A stretch of 64,000 nt of DNA. Origin: JAGXRK01 sp963714415. GTDB taxonomy: Bacteria > Bacteroidota > Ignavibacteria > Ignavibacteriales > Ignavibacteriaceae. Both the position numbers and the translations under genes were made by a program. The stretch lies in contig CAVQOL010000005.1 of assembly GCA_963714415.1 (NCBI GenBank), forward strand, positions 62,001 through 126,000, given 5' to 3'. Shown piece after piece: positions 27,543 to 35,630 of this stretch (positions within the stretch are counted from its first letter, which is position 1; the number at the start of each line of letters is the position of its first letter). Below the pieces are notes generated by a model that did no database searches, was not told the origin of the DNA, and saw only the letters and a program-made list of their open reading frames with translations.

Positions 27543-28184
27543 ATGAAAAAGATAATTGTGGTTTTGTTTTTTCTAATCACTGGCATAACATCCGCGCAGT
27601 GGGGGACATCATCAATAAAGCTTGGTTTTTTCAATCCATCTGCAACAGATGGTGGATTTATTGTTGGATTTGATGCAGGTAAATTTATTGATCGAAACTT
27701 TAGCTGGAATGTAAGTTTTGATTGGTTCCACAAAAATTATGTTGATAAAAGACTAGTTGCTGAACTGGATAATTATTATACCGGAACGATAGGTACATTA
27801 AACGAACTGCGGGCAACCACAAATATTCACGATTTTCCAGTCATGTTAAATGTGATTGCAAAATTTCCTATAAATCGAAGAACGCAATTTTATCTTACTG
27901 GAGGAATTGGTGCAGAAGTTTTGTTCATTAACTACAGAAACTTTCTAAATCCGGAAGAAGATGAATTTGAAGCTGCATTCGATTTTAATTGGAGACTTGG
28001 TTTAGGTGCCGCACTTGCAGTTGGTCCAAGATCAGAAGTCTTTTCTGAAATTACTTATCATAATTCGAATCCCGGCTCCCAATATGAAGTAGAGGATTCA
28101 GGTATTTATCCGGCAAGAGTTTTTGAAAGATCTTATGATATGAGCGGATTGATGGCAAGAATCGGATTCAGATTCTTTTACTGA
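27543..28184 (+). CDS. Small outer-membrane beta-barrel protein
   Basis: The ATG at 27543 starts a clean signal peptide (MKKIIVVLFFLITGITSAQ); an earlier in-frame ATG at 27516 would only add a polar prefix. The mature part alternates polar and hydrophobic residues typical of an eight-stranded barrel: SSIKLGFFNPSATDGGFIVG, RNFSWNVSFDWFHKN, NRRTQFYLTGGIGAEVLF, FNWRLGLGAALAVGPRSEVF and a terminal aromatic (RIGFRFFY). Function unknown. Its 3' end overlaps the convergent YjbQ gene by 7 bases. Confidence 0.82.
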   Translation: MKKIIVVLFFLITGITSAQWGTSSIKLGFFNPSATDGGFIVGFDAGKFIDRNFSWNVSFDWFHKNYVDKRLVAELDNYYTGTIGTLNELRATTNIHDFPVMLNVIAKFPINRRTQFYLTGGIGAEVLFINYRNFLNPEEDEFEAAFDFNWRLGLGAALAVGPRSEVFSEITYHNSNPGSQYEVEDSGIYPARVFERSYDMSGLMARIGFRFFY

Positions 28185-28609
28185 TTTTTGTTTCCGATAA
28201 TTGTAACAATAATTTTTCTTTTCCCGGCATTGTTGCGGTGTTCGCAAAGATAAATTCCTTGCCAGATACCGAGATTAAAATTACCGTTTGTGATTGGAAC
28301 ATTAACGTTGCTGTCAAGAATAGAAGATTTTATATGAGCAGGCATATCATCAGATCCTTCTGATGTATGCTCAAAGTAAGAAAGATTTTCAGGGACTAAC
28401 TTCTCAAAATATGATTTCATATCGGTACGAACATCAGGATCAGCATTTTCATTAATTGTTAATGAAGCCGAAGTGTGCTTGATAAAAATATTAGCTATAC
28501 CGGAAGAAAAATTTTTTAACTCGGGAATTTCCTGCACTATTTCATTTGTGATTAAATGAAATCCTTTTGGTCTGGGCTTTAAATAAAACTCTTTTTGAAA
28601 AATTTCCAT
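28178..28609 (-). CDS. YjbQ/UPF0047 family protein (secondary thiamine-phosphate synthase type)
   Basis: The 143 residues carry the complete family pattern: IANIFIKHTSASLTINENADPDVRTDM, HTSEGSDDMPAHIKSSIL, and PITNGNFNLGIWQGIYLCEHR. The His and Asp/Glu residues form a metal site. Some members show weak thiamine-phosphate synthase activity; the real role is not settled. It lies downstream of the M28 peptidase terminator, so it has its own promoter. Confidence 0.93.
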   Translation of the reverse strand: MEIFQKEFYLKPRPKGFHLITNEIVQEIPELKNFSSGIANIFIKHTSASLTINENADPDVRTDMKSYFEKLVPENLSYFEHTSEGSDDMPAHIKSSILDSNVNVPITNGNFNLGIWQGIYLCEHRNNAGKRKIIVTIIGNKNQ

Positions 28610-28620
28610 AACAAATCCAA

Positions 28621-28650
28621 TAAAAAAGGCTGCCCTTATTAGGACAGCCT
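28621..28650 (-). terminator. Rho-independent terminator after the M28 peptidase gene
   Basis: On the minus strand aggctgtcc (650-642) pairs with gggcagcct (635-627) around a six-base loop and runs straight into a T tract (28627-28622). It lies 11 bases after the peptidase stop. Confidence 0.9.
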
Positions 28651-28660
28651 CACAAATTCT

Positions 28661-30454
28661 TTACCTCGAAGCAAGTTCAATTTCAAATTTCAACTCTTCT
28701 TCGCCGCGCAATACAATTACTTCAACCTTATCTCCCGGCACAAAACTTCCGATAGCATAAGTAAAATCATATATGTTAGAAATTTTCTTTCCTCCAAATG
28801 AAGTAATGATATCGCCAGCCTTTAATCCGGCTTTATCGGCAGGACTGCCTTCAGTAACTCCACCCAATTTGTAACCGTCAACTTCTCCTGCAAAATCAGG
28901 AACAGTTCCAACCCAAACTCTTGAAGTTGTCATTCTGCCGCGGTCTTTTCTTTCAACCGCAAGGTAATCTGGTTTTGTCTCAGCTTGTAAGATTTCTTCA
29001 GCAACATCATAAACAAAATGCAGGACTTTTTCCTCACCCTCTGCATTTATTTTATCCGCGGTATCGGATGGTTTATGATAGTCAGAGTGTGTACCGGTAA
29101 AGAAAAAGAGCACCGGAATTTGTTTTCCATAAAAAGATGAATGGTCACTAGGTCCGAAACCCTCATCATTAAAAGTTAAATTAAAATTATTAGTGTTTTT
29201 TTCGTTTAAGATATCTTTCCAGTTAGTTGAAGTTCCTGTTCCATAAACAATCAGATCATTATTCTCGTTCAGTCTTCCAATCATATCCATATTTATCATA
29301 GTAACTACTTCATCTGTGGGAACAGGAAAATTATTTACTAAATAACCAGAACCTAACAATCCGAGTTCTTCTCCTGAGAAAGCTGTGAATACAACATTTC
29401 TTTTCAACTGATCTTTAACCGACATAAATTTTTCAGCAAGTTCAAGCAATCCAGTTGTACCTGAAGCATTGTCATCAGCTCCGTAATGAATCATTGGCTT
29501 ATCACCCATATAAAGTGAGTTATGTTCACCCCAGCCAAGATGATCGAAATGTGCACCAATAACGAGATATTCATTCGAATAATTAGGATCATTGCCAGGA
29601 ATATATGCGCCAACATTCCAGCTTATCTTCTCAATTCTTTTTACTTCAATCTCTGTTTCCATTGAAGCATTTTTAATTTCAAAAGAATTTGGCGTAAGCG
29701 AGCTGTCTATTTGATCGGAAATGCTCTTCAAATCTTTACCAATATTCTGAAAAATACTTTCAATAAAATTTCGTTTAATATTAACGGCAATTAAACCTGT
29801 AATAGCAGAAGCATTATCGTATTTGAACTCAATCAGATCATCAGAATCTTTTTCATAATCATTAATGATAATAATTCCTACGGCACCTTTATCGCGGGCA
29901 TTGGACGTTTTAAATCTTAATGACGAATATTTATCAAACTGTGAGTGCGGATTTTTCCTATCCGGATGATTTCTTAATACTACTACTATCTTATCCTTCA
30001 CATCAATGTTTTCATAATCATTATAGTTAAGTTCATCAGCCGAAATACCATAACCTGCAAAAACAAGATTTCCTGAGATTGATAAATTATCAGAAAACGA
30101 AAGTGGTATAAAATCTTCTTTGAGTTTTAGATCAGAAAAACCTTCATCCCAATTAAGTTTTAAGTACACTTGTTCGCCCAACTCTATTCCAGCTATCATT
30201 GGGTATTCTTGAAAATAGTCTCCGTTAAAGAAAGGTTTAAGACCGTATCTCTCAAATTCAGTTTTAATATATTCGGCAGCTTTAAAATTCGTTTCTGTTC
30301 CAGTCATTCTTCCTTCAAGTTCATCAGAAGCAAGAAAGTTGATATGATATTTTATTTCCTCGGCGGTTATTTCACTGTTTAGCGGATCCTGAGGAAATGA
30401 TATGCTAACGTAAGCTAATACGAATAACAAAGTAAATAATTTCATTTTGTTCAT
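28661..30454 (-). CDS. M28 family aminopeptidase with PA and PDZ domains
   Basis: A secreted zinc peptidase. The open frame extends to 30508, but the ATG at 30454 gives a proper signal peptide (MNKMKLFTLLFVLAYVSISF). A protease-associated domain occupies about residues 120-230 (KDKIVVVLRNHPDRKNP, GAVGIIIINDY). Zinc ligands follow: GAHFDHLG, HYGADDNASGT, AFSGEELGLLGS, INMDMIGRL and a late His in THSDYHKPSD. A C-terminal PDZ domain (about 510-595: GGVTEGSPADKAGLKAGD) probably steers substrates. It ends at a strong terminator; the upstream PD40 remnant is on the same strand. Confidence 0.92.
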   Translation of the reverse strand: MNKMKLFTLLFVLAYVSISFPQDPLNSEITAEEIKYHINFLASDELEGRMTGTETNFKAAEYIKTEFERYGLKPFFNGDYFQEYPMIAGIELGEQVYLKLNWDEGFSDLKLKEDFIPLSFSDNLSISGNLVFAGYGISADELNYNDYENIDVKDKIVVVLRNHPDRKNPHSQFDKYSSLRFKTSNARDKGAVGIIIINDYEKDSDDLIEFKYDNASAITGLIAVNIKRNFIESIFQNIGKDLKSISDQIDSSLTPNSFEIKNASMETEIEVKRIEKISWNVGAYIPGNDPNYSNEYLVIGAHFDHLGWGEHNSLYMGDKPMIHYGADDNASGTTGLLELAEKFMSVKDQLKRNVVFTAFSGEELGLLGSGYLVNNFPVPTDEVVTMINMDMIGRLNENNDLIVYGTGTSTNWKDILNEKNTNNFNLTFNDEGFGPSDHSSFYGKQIPVLFFFTGTHSDYHKPSDTADKINAEGEEKVLHFVYDVAEEILQAETKPDYLAVERKDRGRMTTSRVWVGTVPDFAGEVDGYKLGGVTEGSPADKAGLKAGDIITSFGGKKISNIYDFTYAIGSFVPGDKVEVIVLRGEEELKFEIELASR

Positions 30455-30492
30455 AATAAATCTCATAATTATTAATTCATTTATTAGTTTGT

Positions 30493-31019
30493 TTATTCTT
30501 CTATCCATTCGGTAATGAAGATATTTGTATCTCCATCTTTTTTATTGAATCTGTTTGAAGCGAAAACTAGATATTTTATTACTTCCATCAGCATCAGCAG
30601 TAAATATGTCGAATTCATCATATAATTTCCACACATAACCTTTTGATCTATCCGGCGGTACAAGGCAATCATCGGCATAATGATGTGTTGATGCATAGAG
30701 TATTTTGTCGTTGCTGGGATAAAAATAAGCGCAGGTCGTTCTTCCTTTCCCGGTAGACACCAAAGTTTTTTCTGATCCATCAATATTCATTGTAAATATC
30801 TGGTCGCAATCCATATCACCATAAGATGATTGATAAATTAATTTTTTATCATCGAATGAAAAGTAAGCTTCTGCATTTTCACCTTTTTCGGAAATCATCT
30901 TAATATTTCTAAAATAATTTTCACCCTCAAATTTATACGGATCATCTTGAAACTGGGCGTGGACTGTTAAGTTAATGGAATCAATCAATATTGTATTTAA
31001 ATAAAATTAAGTTTTTCAT
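30493..31019 (-). pseudogene. Remnant of a PD40/TolB-like beta-propeller protein with an internal deletion
   Basis: The 5' part (from an ATG at 31019, with a frameshift in the signal peptide) reads FEGENYFRNIKMISEKGENA, DDKKLIYQSSYGDMDCDQIF and DIFTADADGS, the first blades of a periplasmic PD40 propeller. It jumps directly to YLVFASNRFNKKDGDTNIFI, the conserved last blade, in another frame, and ends near 30493. Relatives are about 350 residues and have several blades between these parts, so about half the gene is missing, probably through recombination between repeated blades. The product cannot be functional as read. Confidence 0.75.
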
Positions 31020-31045
31020 ATTTTCCTTAATTTGATTATAAAAAA

Positions 31046-31763
31046 CTATTCAGGAACGTGAACGAGAAAATATTGTTTAGCTGTTTCACCGATTGATTTA
31101 GCTTCAGAAGTTGTCATATGTATTTCATCTTGATTTTTATCATCTTCGTGTCCGGCTTCAATAATTGCCAGGTCGGCATTCTTTGCATTCTTTACAAGTT
31201 CTTCACAGTAAGCAGTATCGCCACCGTAACAGATTTTCATTTTATCATAAGAGAAATTGTATCCAAGTGCCGGAACTTGTCTTGTATGTTATGCCATCTT
31301 GAAGATACTCTTTATGTATAACAGGGAATGGCTTTATTCTTACATTCTTGCTTCTTAAAGATTTTTTATCATCAATCATTTTTAAATTTATTTTGTAAGA
31401 AAGAGAGCTTGCATATACTTTCTGAAAAGCACCATGAATAGTTTCAATTTCCACACATCCTTTTGGATAATGTATATTTAATGGAATTTTTCTATTCATA
31501 ACACGCATATAGGTAAGAAGTGACCATACACCACCGATGTGATCGTGATGTCCGTGAGTGATAAATACATCTGAGATTTTTAATATTTCATTCGGTTTGA
31601 TTTCTTTATTTAAATCCCGTAAAATTCCATCACCAGGATCAACAACAAAAAGTGCATCGCCTGTCTTGATGAGAATACCGGTTGCAATGTTGGGAATTGA
31701 ACAAAATATTTTTATTGAAAAATCTTTTTTCTTCCAGCTAAGCGGATACTTAGTTGTTTTCAT
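31046..31763 (-). CDS. Metallo-beta-lactamase fold hydrolase (RNase Z-like), frameshifted
   Basis: The N-terminal part has DALFVVDPGDGIL and the zinc motif THGHHDHIGG; the C-terminal part has KICYGGDTAYCEELV and LAIIEAGHEDD. The first frame ends at 31245. The second half is open at 31046-31240 in another frame, and joining gives VPALGYNFSYDKMKICYGGD, so one indel near 31270 accounts for it. Total about 238 residues. The fold is used by RNase Z, lactonases and phosphodiesterases; the ending fits none decisively. Confidence 0.82.
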
Positions 31764-31804
31764 AATTTTCTTTTTAAATGGATGGATAAAATTCTACTTA
31801 AGAT

Positions 31805-32254
31805 TTATTTGTTCTTTTCACATTGTGTCTTGTCTTTACACCGGGCAAAAATATTGAAAGAATAGCTATCGAAAATAAAACCCAATTCGTCACTGATTGA
31901 TGCCGGTAATTTTTTAAATTTTGCATCTGAAAATTCAATAATTTTGCCACAGTCTATGCAAATCAGGTGGTCGTGAGTTTGTTTTTTATAACTGCTTTCA
32001 TACCGATTGATATGATCGCCGAAATTTCTTTTAGTGATAAGCTCACATTGTGCCAGAAGTTCAAGAGTATTATAAACCGTTGCTCTTGAAACTCTTGAGT
32101 TCGCATTTTTCATCTTAATATAAAGATCATCTGCACCAAAATGTCCGTCGTGGTCAATAGCGGCATCCAGCACTTCAAATCTCTCGGGAGTAATTCTGTT
32201 TTTGCCTCTTTTGAGAAAATTCCTGAAAATTTCCTCGGCTTTTAGTTTACTCAA
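31805..32254 (-). CDS. fur: Fur family iron-responsive transcriptional repressor
   Basis: The 149 residues show the winged-helix DNA-binding half (ITPERFEVLDAAIDHDGHFGADDLY, SRVSRATVYNTLELLAQCEL) and the metal-binding half (HDHLICIDCGKIIEF, then a second cysteine pair CKDKTQC). The two CX2-4C pairs suggest a structural zinc. It is immediately downstream of feoB, on the same strand, so Fur probably autocontrols iron uptake here. PerR or Zur cannot be excluded, but the feo linkage favours Fur. Confidence 0.9.
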   Translation of the reverse strand: MSKLKAEEIFRNFLKRGKNRITPERFEVLDAAIDHDGHFGADDLYIKMKNANSRVSRATVYNTLELLAQCELITKRNFGDHINRYESSYKKQTHDHLICIDCGKIIEFSDAKFKKLPASISDELGFIFDSYSFNIFARCKDKTQCEKNK

Positions 32255-32328
32255 TTTTTTTCCGGTTGATTTAGTTAATGTTTATTAAAAATTAAAATTC
32301 ATACTATCCAAATTCAAGGTTACAAGAT

Positions 32329-34377
32329 TTATGGAAGCCCCAGCATCCTCAATCCGTTAACAGTTATAAAAGTAAAAACATAAGCAATAGATGTAAATAA
32401 AACCACTTGTAAAATAGGTATTCTCCAACTTCCAGTTTCTTTTCTGCTTACAGCAAGAGAAGAAATACACTGCATTGCAAAAACAAAAAAGATAATTAAC
32501 CCGATTATAGTTGAAGGAGTAAATAAAAGTTTACCGGTATTTTCATTTCTTGCGGATTTCATCGATGAAAGAATCGACGATTGAAGATTTTCTTCATTTC
32601 CAGTAACTTTAAATATCAAGGCAAGCGAACTTACAAATACTTCACGAGCAGCAAATGCGGAGATTAGAGAAACTCCTACTCTCCAATCCATTCCAATCGG
32701 ACGCATAATCGGTTCAATAAATTTACCAAGTCCAGAGGCATACGAATAAGATAATCTTTCTGCTGCCTGGAGCTGAACTAATTCGGTTTTATCTAAATTT
32801 TCTGAATTCGGAATTTCCGGTGAATGATTTGGAAAATATGTAAGGAACCATATTATCGTTGAAAAAACCAAAATAATAGGACCGGCGTGATTAATATATT
32901 GCTTCGCACTCTCATAGGAATTTCTAATTACAGTGAGCGGTTTTGGTACTCGATAAGCTGGAAGCTCCAATATAAATGACGAATCATCCTTTGCTTTTAT
33001 TAATCTGTTCTTAAATTTATTTATCAGTGCCGCCGCAATCAGTGAACTTATTATGCTGAAAATATAAATCATCGCTAGTATAATTCCGCCGATCCATGGT
33101 TTATCACCAGGAGTTAAAAAGGCAATGAGCAACGCATAAACAGGAAGCCTTGCACTACAACTCATTAAGGGAACTATAAAAATAGTAAGAAGTCTTTCTC
33201 TTCTATTTGAAATTGTTCTTGCAGCAAGCATTGCCGGAATTGCACATGCAAATCCGGATAACATTGGTACGAATGATTTACCGTTTAATCCTATTTTGGA
33301 TAAAGGCTTATCAATCAACATAGCTCCGCGTGAAAGATAACCTGTATCTTCTAACAATCCGAGAATCATGAAAAGAATTAATATTTGTGGTAAGAAAACA
33401 AGCACTGCACCGGTTCCGGTTATAATTCCGTCAGAAACCAGTTTCCCATACCATGTATCTCCAAGTATATTCGTAGAAGCTAGAGCAAGTATTCCAAAGA
33501 AATCATCTACATAATCCATCAATGGTTGAGCAAACCAAAAAATGGACGTAAAAGTAATTGCCATTATCACAAAGAAGAAGAATAATCCCCAGAAACGATG
33601 TAGTAAAATTTTATCGATTCTTAAAGTAAGTTCATCAGGTTTGTTTATTGCTTCTTTGAGTGTAGGATTTAATATTGTTAATTCTGAATTTACTTTATCA
33701 ATATTGATTTCACTGTGATTGCTAGTATTGTTGACAGGTTCAATAACTCTTTGTTCTATTCCTTCAATATCTCTATAGATAGAAAGCAACTCATTTTTGT
33801 CTGAACCGGTAAATGTTCTTGAAGGATTTTTTTTACCTTCAATTTCCGCAGAAGCTAAATTTCTCTTAATAGATTCAATAAGATTTTCAATACCTTCATA
33901 GGATCTTCCGTTAACAACAATAACATCACATCCAAGTTCATTACTTAATTTTTTTTCAGAGATGCTGTATTGCCTTTTATTCAGCAAATCAACCATTGTT
34001 AATGCTACTATTAATCTGAAGCCTGCATGAATAAGCTGCTTTGCTAAAAATAAATGTCGTGTGAGTTGACTTGCATCAACGGTTACAATTACAAGATCAG
34101 GCGTTCCAAGTTTTGGATGACTATAAAGTGAATTTATTGAAACTTCTTCATCCGGAGAGCCGGGATTTAAACTTATTATTCCGGGTGAATCAAGCAGGTC
34201 AGCCTTAATGTTATATTTTTGAAGAATGTTTGCTGTGGAATACTCAACAGTAGAACCAGGATAGTTTACTGTCTTAAATTTTTTTCCACTTAAATAGTTG
34301 AAGAGAGTTGTTTTGCCGGAATTTGGAGCGCCCACTAACGCAATCAGTGGAAGATCGGTAAGAGAAGTAGACTTCAT
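32329..34377 (-). CDS. feoB: Ferrous iron transporter FeoB
   Basis: The inner-membrane Fe2+ transporter. The N-terminal G domain has GAPNSGKTTLFN (G1), a threonine-rich G2, DSPGIISLNPGSPDE (G3) and TMVDL-type G4 in VALTMVDLLNKR. The spacer is followed by about ten transmembrane segments with paired Gate motifs (FLPQILILFMILGLLEDTGY, GFACAIPAM, CSARLPVY). The 682 residues are complete. The start overlaps the feoA stop by 4 bases. The whole feoA-feoB-fur unit is likely iron-regulated through the site at 34621-34633. Confidence 0.95.
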   Translation of the reverse strand: MKSTSLTDLPLIALVGAPNSGKTTLFNYLSGKKFKTVNYPGSTVEYSTANILQKYNIKADLLDSPGIISLNPGSPDEEVSINSLYSHPKLGTPDLVIVTVDASQLTRHLFLAKQLIHAGFRLIVALTMVDLLNKRQYSISEKKLSNELGCDVIVVNGRSYEGIENLIESIKRNLASAEIEGKKNPSRTFTGSDKNELLSIYRDIEGIEQRVIEPVNNTSNHSEINIDKVNSELTILNPTLKEAINKPDELTLRIDKILLHRFWGLFFFFVIMAITFTSIFWFAQPLMDYVDDFFGILALASTNILGDTWYGKLVSDGIITGTGAVLVFLPQILILFMILGLLEDTGYLSRGAMLIDKPLSKIGLNGKSFVPMLSGFACAIPAMLAARTISNRRERLLTIFIVPLMSCSARLPVYALLIAFLTPGDKPWIGGIILAMIYIFSIISSLIAAALINKFKNRLIKAKDDSSFILELPAYRVPKPLTVIRNSYESAKQYINHAGPIILVFSTIIWFLTYFPNHSPEIPNSENLDKTELVQLQAAERLSYSYASGLGKFIEPIMRPIGMDWRVGVSLISAFAAREVFVSSLALIFKVTGNEENLQSSILSSMKSARNENTGKLLFTPSTIIGLIIFFVFAMQCISSLAVSRKETGSWRIPILQVVLFTSIAYVFTFITVNGLRMLGLP

Positions 34378-34595
34378 AAAACTATTATGCAGTCAGCTTC
34401 AGTTTTGCGGATCGCTATTAGAGTTCCTCTTACCGCAAAAGCCATTGGATCATTAAATGCTGAAGTATTCATCAATTGAATTTCCTGACCGGGTGTGAAT
34501 CCTACTTCTAATAATCTTCTGAAACATGGATTGGTTTGATCTAAATCATCGATTATTACTTTTTCTCCAAATTTTAATTCTGCAGCGGTTCTCAT
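34374..34595 (-). CDS. feoA: Ferrous iron transport protein FeoA
   Basis: The 73-residue SH3-like FeoA domain: ELKFGEKVIIDDL, RRLLEVGFTPGQEIQLMNTS and DPMAFAVRGTLIAIRKTEAD. It lies upstream of feoB with a 4-base overlap and is needed for FeoB activity in other bacteria. Confidence 0.92.
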   Translation of the reverse strand: MRTAAELKFGEKVIIDDLDQTNPCFRRLLEVGFTPGQEIQLMNTSAFNDPMAFAVRGTLIAIRKTEADCIIVL

Positions 34596-34620
34596 TTATA
34601 ACTCTTATTTGAATATTATT

Positions 34621-34633
34621 TAGATTAAGTCTA
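34621..34633 (-). promoter_or_regulatory. Possible metal-regulator (Fur/DtxR-like) operator before feoA
   Basis: tagattaagtcta is an inverted repeat TAGA-N5-TCTA, 25 bp before the feoA start. It resembles ferric-regulator boxes of the form TTAGNCTNAGNCTAA. The palindrome is imperfect in its centre and short, so this is inference from position and shape. Confidence 0.4.
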
Positions 34634-35092
34634 CTTAAAAATAGATGGTATAGTCTCAATTGTCAAGCAAATTCAGATTAATATTTCTTATTTATTTTTA
34701 CCTCAACGCAATTTTTAAATTTAAAATTATGCATTAAATCTTTCCATTTCGGTAATAATTACAAGCTATATAAAATCTTTTACTCAAAATTTGGTGATAT
34801 AACATCAGGCTTATAAAGAAAAAAAAGTCGGAATTTATTTAATGGTGACTGAAATATTTACTTTTCATTTTAGGCAGATTTGGTCTTTAACGGAAATAAA
34901 GTTCGTTTTTCTCTATAAATCATTAGTTCTTACCCCATCTCATTACATTAATTTCGAGTAGCAGAGGAAATATTTTCCAATTAAGAAATGTTTGTCCCTA
35001 ATCATAATTCTGGCACTTAGCATGATATACAGTCAAAGAAGTTAATCATACAACCTATTGGTATTTTACAAACAATTTAGCGGAGTTAAAAA
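34634..35092. other. AT-rich intergenic region, no gene seen
   Basis: These 459 bases between the divergent feoA and the gene at 35093 contain no open frame of supportable length and no recognised RNA element. The stretch must hold the promoters for both directions. A GGAG at 35081-35084 gives the ribosome binding site for the next gene. Confidence 0.6.
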
Positions 35093-35621
35093 ATGGAAAT
35101 CGGAAAAATTGCATTTTTGGAAACCTACACCCTTGAAGATAACGGGGGAATAATGGGTGCCATACTTGTTACGGATGCAGAAACAAAACCTCTGGAATTC
35201 AGAGTGACTGCACCAGTCAAACCAACAACATTTCAGAAAACATTATACGGCGATGTTCTGCTGGAGCATGTTCTAGTTGAACTTATTTCAGTACCACTAT
35301 TGAACGCAATTAATGAACAAATTGATTTGATTTTGGTTAAGGATCCATTGTTTCTTGGTGCAAACAGTAAGCAGGCAATCAGGGTCTTACGTATCGCTAG
35401 TGATGAGAAAACAAAATCCAAAACCGGTTCCAAAGTCAGAAGAAGTTAAACAAACCGGTGGAGAAAAAATTTATATTGAAACATCTAAGAAGTTTGAGTC
35501 TGAACTTCAGGGTGTTAAAGAAAGTCTTGAAAGAATTGCTGAACACAGAAACCTTATTGAACCCTTCGATAGATTAAGAATTGCTTGCGAACAGGTTCAA
35601 AGTCAAAGAACAAATGACTAA
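35093..35621 (+). CDS. Uncharacterised small protein paired with an SNF2-like gene, frameshifted
   Basis: The first frame (35093-35449) gives a well-folded-looking beta-rich part: GKIAFLETYTLEDNGGIMGA, KPLEFRVTAPVKPTTFQKTL and QIDLILVKDPLFLGANSKQA. The next frame (about 35415-35621) continues as a charged, helical tail (KFESELQGVKESLERIAEHR). A single indel near 35415 joins them to about 176 residues. The start has a good GGAG site. It is 9 bases upstream of the degenerate SNF2 gene, so the two surely share a transcript and probably a task. No family is recognised. Confidence 0.7.
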
Positions 35622-35630
35622 TGTCTTATA

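Noticed and set aside
35018..35034. Sigma-54 type promoter (tggcac ... gc)
   Set aside because: The spacing between the GG and GC elements is too short (6 instead of 10 bases).
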